The notes under the pieces: model-generated
The model's database searches: none
What the model was told of the DNA's origin: nothing
What the model saw: the letters and a program-made list of their open reading frames with translations, nothing else
Position numbers and translations under genes: made by a program
Shown: positions 11,825 to 20,603 of the stretch, piece after piece
How positions within the stretch are numbered: the stretch's first letter is position 1
How the letters are laid out: each line of letters opens with the position of its first letter
Assembly: GCF_040049195.1 (NCBI RefSeq)
Contig: NZ_JBDZDL010000006.1
Length of the DNA: 64,000 bases
Source of the DNA: NCEH01 sp040049195
GTDB taxonomy: Bacteria > Pseudomonadota > Alphaproteobacteria > Rhizobiales > Xanthobacteraceae
Strand: one strand, 5' to 3'

Positions 11825-12601
11825 ATGCCCAAACTCGCAGCGAATCTCACAATGCTCTGGAACGAGCTTGATTTCACCGAACGCTTCGCCAAGGCGGCGT
11901 CGGTGGGCTTCAAGGGCGTCGAGTATCTGTTCCCCTACGCCTATCCCGCCGAGCAGCTCGCCGAGAAGCTCAAGGAGAACGGCCTCACCCAGGCGCTCCA
12001 CAACCTGCCCGCCGGCGACTGGGCGAAGGGCGAGCGCGGCCTCGCCGTGCTGCCGGACCGGGTCGGCGAATTCCAGGACAGCGTCGGCAAGGGCATCGAA
12101 TATGCCAAGGTGCTGGGCACGCAGACGCTGAACGTGCTGGTGGGCCTCACCCCCAAGGACGTGCCGGCCGAGAAGGTGCACGAGACCCTGGTGTCGAACC
12201 TCAAGTTCGCGGCGGCGGAACTCAAGAAGGCGGGCATCCCGTTCGTGGCGGAAGCCATCAACACCCGCGACATCCCCGGCTTCTACCTCACCAACACCAA
12301 GCAGGCGCTGGCGCTGTTCGACGAGGTGGGCGCGGACGACATCTTCTTCCAGTACGACATCTACCACATGCAGATCATGGAGGGCGATCTCGTCCCCACC
12401 ATCCGCGCCAACCTGCCCCGCATCAAGCACATCCAGCTGGCGGACAATCCCGGGCGCGGCGAGCCGGGCACGGGCGAGATCAATTATCCGTTCGTGCTGA
12501 AGGCCATCGACGAGGCCGGCTATACCGGCTGGATCGGCTGCGAATACAAGCCCAAGACCACCACCGACGAGGGCATCGGCTGGATCAAGGATTACCAGTG
12601 A
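11825..12601 (+). CDS. hyi: Hydroxypyruvate isomerase
   Basis: Interconverts hydroxypyruvate and tartronate semialdehyde, beside Gcl. The protein is 258 residues, the usual length, an AP-endonuclease-2-type TIM barrel with metal-binding and catalytic blocks: KLAANLTMLWNELDFTERF at the N terminus, FVAEAINTRDIPGFY, QYDIYHMQIMEGDL, HIQLADNPGRGEPGTGEINY, and GCEYKPKT near the C terminus. It starts at the ATG at 11825 after AGAGGTGA. It follows gcl and precedes glxR, as in other proteobacterial glyoxylate operons. Confidence 0.95.
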   Translation: MPKLAANLTMLWNELDFTERFAKAASVGFKGVEYLFPYAYPAEQLAEKLKENGLTQALHNLPAGDWAKGERGLAVLPDRVGEFQDSVGKGIEYAKVLGTQTLNVLVGLTPKDVPAEKVHETLVSNLKFAAAELKKAGIPFVAEAINTRDIPGFYLTNTKQALALFDEVGADDIFFQYDIYHMQIMEGDLVPTIRANLPRIKHIQLADNPGRGEPGTGEINYPFVLKAIDEAGYTGWIGCEYKPKTTTDEGIGWIKDYQ

Positions 12602-12694
12602 GCCGTCCGCAGGCCGGACACCCTCAGCTCCGGCCGCCAGTCCAACACCCCTGCCCCGCCCGGCGGGGGTGAAACCAATCCAGGAGATACGCAC

Positions 12695-13573
12695 ATGAAC
12701 GTGGGTTTCATCGGTCTCGGCATCATGGGCACCCCCATGGCCGGCCACCTTGTCGATGCCGGGCACAAGCTGTTCGTCTATGACGTGTTCAAGATCCCCG
12801 CCGAAATCACCGACAAGGGCGCGACCGCCGTCGCCTCCTCGGCCGAAGTGGCGAAGAATTCCGACATCATCATCCTCATGGTGCCCGATACGCCACACGT
12901 GGACGAAGCCCTGTTCGGCAAGGGTGGCGTCGCCGAGGGCCTGAGCGCCGGCAAGATCGTGGTCGACATGAGCTCCATCTCGCCGGTGGAGACCAAGAAG
13001 TTCGCCGAGAAGATCAACGCGCTCGGCTGCGATTATCTCGACGCCCCGGTCTCCGGCGGCGACGTGGGCGCGAAAGCCGCCTCCCTCACCATCATGGTCG
13101 GCGGCCCCGAGGCCGCCTTCGAGAAGGTGAAGCCCCTGTTCGAGAAGATGGGCAAGAACATCACTCTCGTCGGCGGCAATGGCGACGGGCAGACCACCAA
13201 GGTCGCGAACCAAATCATCGTCGCCCTCACCATCGAGGCGGTGAGCGAGGCCCTGCTGTTCGCCTCCAAGGCCGGCGCGGACCCGGCCAAGGTGCGCCAG
13301 GCGCTGATGGGGGGCTTCGCCAATTCGCGCATCCTTGAAGTGCACGGCGAGCGCATCGTGAAGCGCAATTTCGCCCCCGGCTTCCGCATCGAGCTGCACC
13401 AGAAGGACCTGAACCTGGCGCTCTCCTCGGCCCGCGCGCTGCAGATCGCCCTGCCCAACACCGCCACCGCGCAGGAATTGTTCAATGCGGTCGCGGCCCG
13501 TGGCGGCGGCAAGCTCGACCATTCCGCCATGGTGCAGGCGCTGGAACTGCTGGCCAATCACGACGTCGCCTGA
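12695..13573 (+). CDS. glxR: 2-hydroxy-3-oxopropionate (tartronate semialdehyde) reductase
   Basis: Reduces tartronate semialdehyde to D-glycerate with NAD(P)H, the third step of the glyoxylate route. The 292-residue protein has the Rossmann motif GFIGLGIMGTPMAGHL at the N terminus, the beta-hydroxyacid dehydrogenase substrate motif DAPVSGGDVGAKAASLTIM at about 114-132, and the catalytic lysine region GDGQTTKVANQI near 170. It lies 93 bp after hyi and is preceded by AGGAGATA at ideal distance. No glycerate kinase is present nearby, so glycerate phosphorylation must be encoded elsewhere. Confidence 0.94.
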   Translation: MNVGFIGLGIMGTPMAGHLVDAGHKLFVYDVFKIPAEITDKGATAVASSAEVAKNSDIIILMVPDTPHVDEALFGKGGVAEGLSAGKIVVDMSSISPVETKKFAEKINALGCDYLDAPVSGGDVGAKAASLTIMVGGPEAAFEKVKPLFEKMGKNITLVGGNGDGQTTKVANQIIVALTIEAVSEALLFASKAGADPAKVRQALMGGFANSRILEVHGERIVKRNFAPGFRIELHQKDLNLALSSARALQIALPNTATAQELFNAVAARGGGKLDHSAMVQALELLANHDVA

Positions 13574-13583
13574 AGCTGGCCAA

Positions 13584-13617
13584 GCTTAGCCGAAAGCCAT
13601 AGAACTTTCGGCTAAGC
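13584..13617. terminator. Perfect 13-bp inverted repeat after glxR
   Basis: Eleven bases after the glxR stop, a perfect inverted repeat (left arm 13584-13596, right arm 13605-13617, 8-base loop) can form a stable hairpin. No run of T follows, so it is not a textbook intrinsic terminator in the plus direction. It could be an RNA-stability hairpin, a Rho-associated pause or a protein-binding dyad between glxR and pyk. Confidence 0.5.
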
Positions 13618-13659
13618 CCGCTATGTAAAAGCCCCCCGGCCAATCGGGGCAGGGCCAAA

Positions 13660-13688
13660 GAGGCCATCGCCGCAAAGGCGATGGCCTC
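13660..13688. promoter_or_regulatory. Perfect 12-bp hairpin upstream of pyk
   Basis: GAGGCCATCGCC (13660-13671) and GGCGATGGCCTC (13677-13688) are perfect inverted repeats with a 5-base loop, about 86 bp before the pyk start. With the 13-bp hairpin at 13584-13617 and a weaker GCCCC/GGGGC pair near 13631-13650, the glxR-pyk gap is unusually structured. Attenuation, message stabilisation or a terminator pair are all possible. Confidence 0.45.
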
Positions 13689-13774
13689 GCCCAAATGCTT
13701 CAGAAGCCGCAGCCAGCGGCCGGAAACAGATCAGCGGGCGGGCAAACCGCACGCATCATCGGGAGGAGACGAGA

Positions 13775-15244
13775 ATGTCGACGAAGCGCGCGCGGGCCAC
13801 CAAGATCGTGGCGACCGTCGGCCCCGCCTCCAACAGCCCGGAAAAGCTGAAGGAATTGTTCCTGGCGGGGGTTGACGTGTTCCGCCTCAACTTCAGCCAC
13901 GGCACCCAGGAAAACCATGGCGAGGTGCTCGCCCGCATCCGCGCGCTGGAGCAGGAGGTCGGCCGCCCCATCGGCGTGATCGCCGATCTTCAGGGCCCGA
14001 AGCTGCGCCTCGGCAAGTTCGCCGACAACGCCATCACGTTCGCGCCCGGCAAGGTTCTGCGCTTCGATGCCGATGTGGCAACGCTGGGCGATGAGAACCG
14101 CGTGCCGATCCCCCATCCCGACATCATCGAGGCGCTGACCATCGGCTCCACCGTGCTGTGCGATGACGGCAAGGTGCGGCTCAAGGTGGTGGCCAAGGGA
14201 CCCGGCTGGCTGGATGCGCAGGTCATCAGCGGCACGCGGCTTTCCAACAACAAGGGCTTCAACATTCCCGACGTGGTCCTGCCGCTCTCGCCGCTGACCG
14301 AGAAGGATCGCAAGGACCTGGATTTCGCCTGCAATCTCGGCGTCGAGTGGATCGCGCTCTCGTTCGTGCAGCGCCCCGACGACATCCATGAGGCGCGCGC
14401 GCTGATCGGCGATCGCGGCGCCGCCATCATGCTGAAAATGGAGAAGCCGGCGGCGGTGGAACATCTCACCGAGCTGGTGAAGCTCTCCGACTCGATCATG
14501 GTGGCGCGCGGCGACCTCGGCGTCGAACTTTCCCTGCCCGAGATCCCGGCGATCCAGAAGCGCATGATCGCGGAATCCCGCCGCTACGGAAAGCCTGTGA
14601 TCGTGGCGACCCAGATGCTGGAAAGCATGATCACCGCGCCGGTCCCGACCCGCGCGGAAGTCTCCGACGTGGCCACCGCCGTCTATGAGGGCGCGGACTG
14701 CGTGATGCTCTCGGCCGAGAGCGCGGCCGGGCAGTATCCGGTGGAAGCGGTCTCCTTCATGGACGACATCATCCGCCACGTGGAGCGCGATCCCGGCTAT
14801 CGCCAGACGCTCGACGCCACCCAGGCGGAATGGGGCAAGACCATCGGCGACGCGGTGACCAAGGCCACCTACCAGACCGCCATCGCGGTGGACGCCTCCG
14901 CTTTGGTCGCCTACACCCTCTCCGGCACCACGGCCTTGCGCGCGGCGCGTGAGCGCCCGCCCATGCCGATCCTCGGCATCACCACCAGCCTGGAAACCGC
15001 CCGCCGCCTCGCCCTCTCCTACGGCGTGCACGCGGTGCATGTGGAGGAGGACATCCACTCGTTCGGCGAGATGGTGGACACGGCCGTGCGGATCGCGGTG
15101 GAAGAGGATCTCGGCGCCCCCGGCGATCGCCTCGCCATCACCGCCGGCGTGCCGTTCGCCAAGCCCGGCACCACCAACATCATGCGCGTGACGACCATCG
15201 GCGACACCAACCCGCCGAGTAAGTTCGACGGCGTACAGGGCTGA
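13775..15244 (+). CDS. pyk: Pyruvate kinase
   Basis: Converts phosphoenolpyruvate and ADP to pyruvate and ATP. It is 489 residues, the normal length. Motifs run in order: KIVATVGPASNSPEKLKELF at the N terminus, RLNFSHGTQE, ADLQGPKLRLG, the catalytic lysine stretch MLKMEKPAAVEHL (~213-225), VARGDLGVELSLPEIPAIQK, then ATQMLESM, DCVMLSAESAAGQYP and a C-terminal regulatory domain. It follows glxR on the same strand after a hairpin-rich 200-bp gap. With gcl-hyi-glxR it would finish glyoxylate-to-pyruvate flux once glycerate has been phosphorylated and dehydrated. Confidence 0.96.
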   Translation: MSTKRARATKIVATVGPASNSPEKLKELFLAGVDVFRLNFSHGTQENHGEVLARIRALEQEVGRPIGVIADLQGPKLRLGKFADNAITFAPGKVLRFDADVATLGDENRVPIPHPDIIEALTIGSTVLCDDGKVRLKVVAKGPGWLDAQVISGTRLSNNKGFNIPDVVLPLSPLTEKDRKDLDFACNLGVEWIALSFVQRPDDIHEARALIGDRGAAIMLKMEKPAAVEHLTELVKLSDSIMVARGDLGVELSLPEIPAIQKRMIAESRRYGKPVIVATQMLESMITAPVPTRAEVSDVATAVYEGADCVMLSAESAAGQYPVEAVSFMDDIIRHVERDPGYRQTLDATQAEWGKTIGDAVTKATYQTAIAVDASALVAYTLSGTTALRAARERPPMPILGITTSLETARRLALSYGVHAVHVEEDIHSFGEMVDTAVRIAVEEDLGAPGDRLAITAGVPFAKPGTTNIMRVTTIGDTNPPSKFDGVQG

Positions 15245-15248
15245 GGCG

Positions 15249-15278
15249 CGGCCGGGCGGCGCGCCGCGCGCCCGGCCT
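15249..15278 (+). terminator. GC-rich hairpin after pyk
   Basis: GGCCGGGC (15250-15257) pairs with GCCCGGCC (15270-15277) just after the pyk stop, giving a strong stem with a GC-rich inner loop. There is no clear T-run, so an intrinsic terminator is only a weak call. Confidence 0.35.
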
Positions 15279-15470
15279 ACAATCCCTGCGTGTCCTTGAA
15301 CAAGAAAAAACCCTGAGCACGCATCGCGACCGCAGGATTTTGTCGCATAAATTAGTCAAAGCGCGCCATTTTGGACGCAGGTGTTCGGCTGCGCGCGCTC
15401 CGAAAGCTTTTGCGATAGCGTCTTCGATTGAGATCGGCGAGAGTTCGCCGCTCGCCAATCAGGATCGCGC

Positions 15471-15953
15471 ATGCCCGTCGAAGTCGAACGGAAGTTCTTG
15501 GTGACGTCCGACGCCTGGCGCAAGGACGCGCGCGGCGCACGCTTCTCCCAGGGGTATTTGTGCATCGGCGCCGAATGCACGGTGCGCATCCGCCGTGCCG
15601 GCGAGAAGGCCTTCATCACCGTGAAGGGCCGCACGGAAGGCATGTCCCGTGCCGAATTCGAATACGAGATCCCGCTCGACCATGCGGAGCTGATGCTCGC
15701 CGAGCAATGCATGAAGCCGCTGATCGAGAAGACACGCTACGAGGTGGACTTCGCCGGCAAGCTCTGGATCGTCGACGTGTTCGAGGCCGAGAACCAGGGC
15801 CTCGTCTTGGCCGAGATCGAATTGTCCCATCCGGCGGAAGATGTCGCCCTTCCCCCCTGGATCGGCGAGGAAGTCACCGACGATCCGCGCTACCGCAATT
15901 CCTCGCTGGTCACCGCACCGATCACCGGCTCGTACGAATCCTCGGACCTCTGA
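15471..15953 (+). CDS. CYTH-domain protein (triphosphate tunnel metalloenzyme family)
   Basis: A 160-residue protein starting MPVEVERKFLV. The ExExK signature (EVERK) at residues 4-8 is diagnostic for the CYTH/TTM superfamily, whose members bind triphosphates inside a beta-tunnel and often hydrolyse inorganic tripolyphosphate. Later family blocks include QGYLCIGAECTVRIRRAG, AFITVKGRTEGMSRAEFEYE, RYEVDFAGKLWIVDVFE and LAEIELSHPAED. It lacks the CHAD domain found in longer members. No partner gene is evident: pyk lies upstream and a DNA glycosylase lies convergent downstream. Confidence 0.9.
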   Translation: MPVEVERKFLVTSDAWRKDARGARFSQGYLCIGAECTVRIRRAGEKAFITVKGRTEGMSRAEFEYEIPLDHAELMLAEQCMKPLIEKTRYEVDFAGKLWIVDVFEAENQGLVLAEIELSHPAEDVALPPWIGEEVTDDPRYRNSSLVTAPITGSYESSDL

Positions 15954-15990
15954 GCGGCGCGCCGGACCCAGCCGCCGGCCGGGCCCTGCC

Positions 15991-16953
15991 TCAGCCGGTT
16001 TTCGCGCTGTCCTTCGCCAGTAAGGCTTCCACCGCCAGCAGGTCGCGCCACACCAGCCGCTTGCCCAGCGGGGTGCGCAGGAGATAGGCGGGGTGGAAGG
16101 TGGGAAGCGCGCGGATGACGCGCGTGCCGGTATCGTAATCCACCAGCCGCCCGCGCATCTTGGTGATGCCCTCGCTCACCGCCAGCAGCGCCTGCGCCGA
16201 CGGGCCGCCGAGGCAGACCAGGATATCCGGGTCCACCAATTGGATCTGGCGGCGAATGAACGGCAGGCAGATGGCGGTTTCCTGCGGCGTCGGCGTGCGG
16301 TTTCCCGGCGGGCGCCAGGGAATCACATTGGCGATATAGGCGCTGGTGCGATCGAGCCCGATGGCGCCGAGCATCAGATCCAGCAGCCGGCCGGAGCGGC
16401 CGACGAAGGGCAGGCCCTGCTCGTCCTCGTCGCGGCCCGGCGCTTCGCCCACGAACATGATGCGTGCCTGGGGATTGCCGTCGGCGAACACCATGCGGGT
16501 CGCGGTGCGCTTCAACGGGCAGCCGTCGAACACCTCCATGATGGCGCGCAGATCGTCCAGCGTCGCCGCCGCGTGCGCCATGTCCCGCGCGGCCATCTCC
16601 GCCATGTCCGGCGGGGCGGCAGAGAGCGTCGGCACCGGGGGCAGATGGCTGCTGGCGCCAGAGCCGGCCCTTGCAGGCACCGGCGCGGAAGCGGCGTGTG
16701 CGGGTTCCCCCTGGGCGGGCCGGCTTTGGACCGACCCGGCCGGCGCCGGCGAAGCCGGCCGGGCGGGGGCGCTGGTTCCCGAAGCGACGCGGTTCGGCGC
16801 GCCTTGCGCCCGTGCGGCGGCGGCCGCCTGCGCGGCCGCGCTTTCGGCGAAGCGGTCCACGGGCGTTTCGCCGACGGCCACATCCACCCCCGCCTCCACA
16901 TGGAAGGCCAGAATGTCGCGCCAATCGTCGAACGAAGAGGAATCCATGGGCAT
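15991..16953 (-). CDS. Uracil-DNA glycosylase, family 4-like
   Basis: Removes uracil from DNA in base-excision repair. About 320 residues from the ATG at 16953, which gives the usual alphaproteobacterial N terminus; the frame is open to 17019. After a Pro/Ala-rich linker the catalytic domain shows VFDGCPLKRTATRMVFADGN, motif A FVGEAPGRDEDEQGLPFVG, ANVIPWRPPGNR and motif B LPTFHPAYLLRTP. The second Cys of the usual CxxC pair is present (GCPLK), but the position three residues earlier is Phe, and two more Cys lie at AICLPF and ILVCLGG. The Fe-S cluster may therefore be altered or absent. Confidence 0.88.
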   Translation of the reverse strand: MPMDSSSFDDWRDILAFHVEAGVDVAVGETPVDRFAESAAAQAAAAARAQGAPNRVASGTSAPARPASPAPAGSVQSRPAQGEPAHAASAPVPARAGSGASSHLPPVPTLSAAPPDMAEMAARDMAHAAATLDDLRAIMEVFDGCPLKRTATRMVFADGNPQARIMFVGEAPGRDEDEQGLPFVGRSGRLLDLMLGAIGLDRTSAYIANVIPWRPPGNRTPTPQETAICLPFIRRQIQLVDPDILVCLGGPSAQALLAVSEGITKMRGRLVDYDTGTRVIRALPTFHPAYLLRTPLGKRLVWRDLLAVEALLAKDSAKTG

Positions 16954-17138
16954 CCGCTGGAATGAGGTCCACTCAGGATAAAGCGGAACGGGCGCGCAGG
17001 GAACGCAATGATCAGCCATTCCCGAGGCACGGGGAAATCCCCCTGCGCGAAGCTGACGCGTGCACGAGCGAATTGTCAGATGGCCTCAACCGTGGAAGAA
17101 CTCCAAGGATAAAAGACTGACGTATGCGGGAGCGATCA

Positions 17139-18812
17139 ATGAGCGAGGCGGAACTGCCGGAACGCGAAGGCATGGACTACGACGTGGTCGTCGTGGGGGC
17201 GGGCCCCGCCGGGCTTGCCACGGCCATTCGCCTCAAGCAGCTCTCGGCCGAGCGCGGCGAGGACATCTCCGTCGTGGTGGTGGAGAAGGGCTCGGAAGTC
17301 GGCGCGCATATCCTCTCCGGGGCGGTCGTGGACCCGGTGGGCCTCGATCTGCTGTTTCCCGACTGGCGCACGGAAGCCGATGCGCCCCTGGTGACGCCGG
17401 TCACCGAGGATCATTTCTACCTGCTTGGCCCGGCCGGCGGCGTGAAGCTGCCCAATTTCGCCATGCCGCCGCTGATGAACAACCACGGCAATTATGTCGG
17501 CTCGCTGGGCAATGTCTGCCGCTGGCTGGCGCAGAAGGCCGAGGCGCTCGGCGTCGAGATCTATCCCGGCTTCGCCGCCGACGAGATCCTCTATGACGAC
17601 AAGGGCGCCGTGATGGGCATCGCCACCGGCGACATGGGCGTCGACAAGCACGGCAAGCCCAAGGGCGAGTTCACCCGCGGCATGGAATTGCGCGGCCGCT
17701 ACACCGTGTTCGCGGAAGGCGCGCGCGGCCATCTCACCAAGCAATTGATCGCCAAATACGCCCTCGATGCCGGCAAGGAGCCGGGCAAATACGGCATCGG
17801 GCTGAAGGAATTGTGGAAGGTGAAGAAGGAAAAGCACCAGCCCGGCCTGGTGCAGCATGCCTTCGGCTGGCCGCTCGGCAATTCCACCGGCGGCGGCGCG
17901 TTCCTCTATCACATGGAGGACGAGCAGGTGATGGTGGGCTTCGTGGTCCATCTCAATTACCAGAACCCCTATCTCTCGCCGTTCGACGAATTCCAGCGCT
18001 TCAAGACCCATCCCACCTTCCGCGACACGTTCGAGGGCGGAAAGCGCATCTCCTATGGCGCGCGCGCCATCACCGAGGGCGGGTATCAGAGCGTGCCGAA
18101 GCTCTCCTTCCCGGGCGGCGTGCTGGTGGGCTGCGCGGCCGGCTTCGTGAACGTGCCGCGCATCAAGGGCAGCCACAATGCGGTGCTCTCCGGCATCCTC
18201 GCGGCGGACCATCTCGCCCCGGTGCTGGCGGAAGGGCGCAGCCACGACGAGCTGATCTCCTATGAGAATGCGTGGCGCTCATCGGCCATCGGCGCGGACC
18301 TGAAGAAGGTGCGCAACGTGAAGCCGCTGTGGTCCAAGTTCGGCACCTTCATCGGCATCGGCCTGGGCGCGCTGGACATGTGGACCAACACGTTCGGCTT
18401 CTCCTTCTTCGGCACGCTGAAGCACGGCAAGACCGATGCCGCGAGCCTGAAGCCGGCGGCGCAGTGCAAGAAAATCGCCTATCCCAAGCCGGACGGCGTG
18501 CTGACCTTCGACAAATTGTCCTCGGTGTTCATCTCCAACACAAATCACGAGGAGGACCAGCAGGTCCATCTGGTGGTGAAGGACATGGCGCTGCAGAAGT
18601 CGTCCGAGCACGACATCTATGCCGGCCCGTCCAACCGCTATTGCCCGGCCGGCGTCTATGAGTGGATCGAGGAGGGGGCGGACGCGCCGCGCTTCCAGAT
18701 CAACGCGCAGAACTGCGTCCACTGCAAGACATGCGACATCAAGGATCCGAACCAGAACATCACCTGGACCGCCCCGGAAGGCGGCGGCGGGCCGAATTAT
18801 CCCAACATGTGA
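17139..18812 (+). CDS. Electron transfer flavoprotein-ubiquinone oxidoreductase (ETF-QO)
   Basis: Inner-membrane-associated iron-sulfur flavoprotein that passes electrons from ETF (reduced by acyl-CoA and other dehydrogenases) to ubiquinone. 557 residues from the ATG at 17139, preceded by GGGAG; an in-frame ATG at 17124 is the alternative. It has an FAD-binding DVVVVGAGPAGLATAIRLKQ near the N terminus, EKGSEVGAHILSGAVVDP, a central membrane-associated region, and a C-terminal 4Fe-4S domain with CPAGVYEW and NCVHCKTCDIKDPNQNITW. Length and ending PNYPNM are typical. It stands alone, with no ETF alpha/beta genes beside it. Confidence 0.96.
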   Translation: MSEAELPEREGMDYDVVVVGAGPAGLATAIRLKQLSAERGEDISVVVVEKGSEVGAHILSGAVVDPVGLDLLFPDWRTEADAPLVTPVTEDHFYLLGPAGGVKLPNFAMPPLMNNHGNYVGSLGNVCRWLAQKAEALGVEIYPGFAADEILYDDKGAVMGIATGDMGVDKHGKPKGEFTRGMELRGRYTVFAEGARGHLTKQLIAKYALDAGKEPGKYGIGLKELWKVKKEKHQPGLVQHAFGWPLGNSTGGGAFLYHMEDEQVMVGFVVHLNYQNPYLSPFDEFQRFKTHPTFRDTFEGGKRISYGARAITEGGYQSVPKLSFPGGVLVGCAAGFVNVPRIKGSHNAVLSGILAADHLAPVLAEGRSHDELISYENAWRSSAIGADLKKVRNVKPLWSKFGTFIGIGLGALDMWTNTFGFSFFGTLKHGKTDAASLKPAAQCKKIAYPKPDGVLTFDKLSSVFISNTNHEEDQQVHLVVKDMALQKSSEHDIYAGPSNRYCPAGVYEWIEEGADAPRFQINAQNCVHCKTCDIKDPNQNITWTAPEGGGGPNYPNM

Positions 18813-18819
18813 TGATGGC

Positions 18820-19575
18820 TCACGGGCCGGTGCCGATGGCGCCGGCCTTCGCCTCCGCCTCGACAATGCCCTGCATGGTGAAGCGGGCGCCGTGCAGGAA
18901 GCTCTTCACGGCATCGCGCACCACGTCGTCGAGGCTTTCCGGGGTCGGCGTGCCGTACACGAAGCGGCGAATCGCCAGATAGAAGATGCGCCCGTGCAGG
19001 CCCCAGAACATTTCCGCCTCCCGCTCGCTGATGGGCGCCTCCTGCGGCGCGGGCAGGCCGAGATCGTGCCGCAGCTCCGCGCAGGCCGGCAGGATGATGA
19101 GGTCGCGCACGATGGTGAGATAGCGGTTGGTGATGTCGAACGACTTCAGTCCTGAAAAGACGAAGATCCGCACCCACTGATAATCGAAGACCTTCTCCAC
19201 ATATTGCAGATAGAAGGCGATCAGCCGCGCTTCGAGCGAATGGCTCCGGTCCTTGACCAGACGTTCCCAATCCGGATTCCAGCGGCTGAGATAGACGTGC
19301 TCGTACACGCGCTCGATCAGCGCTTCCTTGCTGGGAAAATGGCGATAGATGGCGGAATGGGTGATGCCCATGCGCTTCGCCAATTCGCGGGTCTGCCCCT
19401 CGAAGCCATGTTCCGCGAAGAAGCGCGCCGCTTCCTCGACGATGGCCAGCTCGCGATCGGCCGCGCGCATGTTGCGGCGCCTTGGCCGCTCCGGCGCGGC
19501 GGCGGGCCCCGATTCGGCGGGGTGAGCTTGGGTGGTGGCCTTCCGGCGCGGCGACGCCCCCTTCTCCAACAGCAC
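18820..19575 (-). CDS. TetR-family transcriptional regulator
   Basis: Probable repressor, divergent from the molybdenum-hydroxylase operon. The helix-turn-helix is clear (ELAKRMGITHSAIYRHFPSK) after a basic, Pro/Ala-rich leader, followed by an all-helical ligand-binding domain. The frame is open to an ATG at 19650, but that codon lies inside the dyad at 19636-19649. I prefer the GTG at 19575, which has AGGGAG just upstream; the ATG at 19470 would give the minimal TetR fold. Its likely target is the pair of TGACC-N4-GGTCA-type dyads in the intergenic region. The ligand is unknown. Confidence 0.85.
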   Translation of the reverse strand: MLLEKGASPRRKATTQAHPAESGPAAAPERPRRRNMRAADRELAIVEEAARFFAEHGFEGQTRELAKRMGITHSAIYRHFPSKEALIERVYEHVYLSRWNPDWERLVKDRSHSLEARLIAFYLQYVEKVFDYQWVRIFVFSGLKSFDITNRYLTIVRDLIILPACAELRHDLGLPAPQEAPISEREAEMFWGLHGRIFYLAIRRFVYGTPTPESLDDVVRDAVKSFLHGARFTMQGIVEAEAKAGAIGTGP

Positions 19576-19635
19576 GCTCTCCCTGCCCTCGGCCGCTGCA
19601 CGCGGCGTTTCTTTCGATAGCCCAAACGAAGAAAG

Positions 19636-19706
19636 TGACCAAATGGTCATTTCTTATTGACAAGCGTTCGCAGCCGGGATCATTTTGTGACCAAGCGGTT
19701 ACAAAA
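19636..19706. promoter_or_regulatory. Two TGACC-N4-GG(T)(C/T)A operator dyads
   Basis: Two related dyads lie between the TetR gene and the hydroxylase operon: TGACC-AAAT-GGTCA (19636-19649, perfect arms) and TTTTGTGACC-AAGC-GGTTACAAAA (19683-19706, 9 of 10 paired positions). Their centres are 52 bp apart. Shared half-sites beside a TetR gene strongly suggest TetR operators controlling both directions. Assignment to this TetR is inference. Confidence 0.6.
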
Positions 19707-19739
19707 TCCGCATGAGGAAAATGCCAGGGGAGTTTGCGC

Positions 19740-20603
19740 GTGAAAGCTCGCGCCTTCAGCTATGTCCGCGCCGATTCGCTTGCCGCCGCCCGTGCGGCAT
19801 TTCTCGCCGCGTCGGGCGACGCCAGCTACATATCCGGCGGCCAGAGCCTCGTCCCCGCCCTCGCCCTGCGCCTGCAGGCACCGGAAATCCTGGTGGACCT
19901 CGGCCAGGTCGCGGACATGCGCGGGGTCACGCTGGAGGGCGACATGCTGCGCATCGGCGGCCTCACCCGCCACGCGCAGATGCTCACCGAACCTTTGATC
20001 GCCCGCCATGCGCCCTTGCTGGCGCAGGCCGCGCCCTATGTGGCGCATCCGGCGATCCGTAACCGCGGCACCCTCGGCGGCAGCGTGGCGCTGGCCGATC
20101 CGGCCTCCGAGTTTCCGGCCATGATGCTGGCCATGAACGCGCAGATGGAGATTTACGGCGCCTCCGGCACCCGCCTCGTCCCGGCGGACGATTATTTCCA
20201 GGATCTGTATCAGACCGCGCTCGAACCCGGCGACATCCTCGTGGCGCTGCATGTGCCGAGCGTTGGCCCGCGCCATCGCTGGGCGTTCGACGAACTGACC
20301 CGCCGCCGGGGCGACTACGCCATGGTCGGCGCCGGCATCCAAGGCACGTTCGCGGAGGACGGGCGCGTCAACGAGATCCGCATCGCCTTCTTCTCCGTCG
20401 CCGCGACCCCGGTGCGGGTTAAAAGCGTGGAAGCCGCGCTTGCCGGACAGGTGATCGACGCCGCGCGGATCGCCCATGTCCAGGGGCTGATCGAGGCCGA
20501 GCTGGACCCCGCCGAGGACGAGCACCTGCCCCCCGCCATGCGGCTTCATCTGGCGCGCGTGCTGCTGGGCCGGCTGCTGCAAACCGTGAGTTCCGCCACA
20601 TGA
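19740..20603 (+). CDS. Molybdenum hydroxylase FAD-binding medium subunit (CoxM/CutM-like)
   Basis: Passes electrons from the 2Fe-2S subunit to an external acceptor through FAD. 287 residues from the GTG at 19740, placed 7 bp after AGGGGAG. FAD contacts are SGGQSLVPALALRL (~35-48) and NRGTLGGSVALADPASE (~105-121), both typical of the xanthine dehydrogenase/CODH medium-subunit family. It is coupled by ATGA to the 2Fe-2S subunit. It is the first gene of a long operon divergent from a TetR gene, downstream of two operator-like dyads. Confidence 0.92.
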   Translation: MKARAFSYVRADSLAAARAAFLAASGDASYISGGQSLVPALALRLQAPEILVDLGQVADMRGVTLEGDMLRIGGLTRHAQMLTEPLIARHAPLLAQAAPYVAHPAIRNRGTLGGSVALADPASEFPAMMLAMNAQMEIYGASGTRLVPADDYFQDLYQTALEPGDILVALHVPSVGPRHRWAFDELTRRRGDYAMVGAGIQGTFAEDGRVNEIRIAFFSVAATPVRVKSVEAALAGQVIDAARIAHVQGLIEAELDPAEDEHLPPAMRLHLARVLLGRLLQTVSSAT

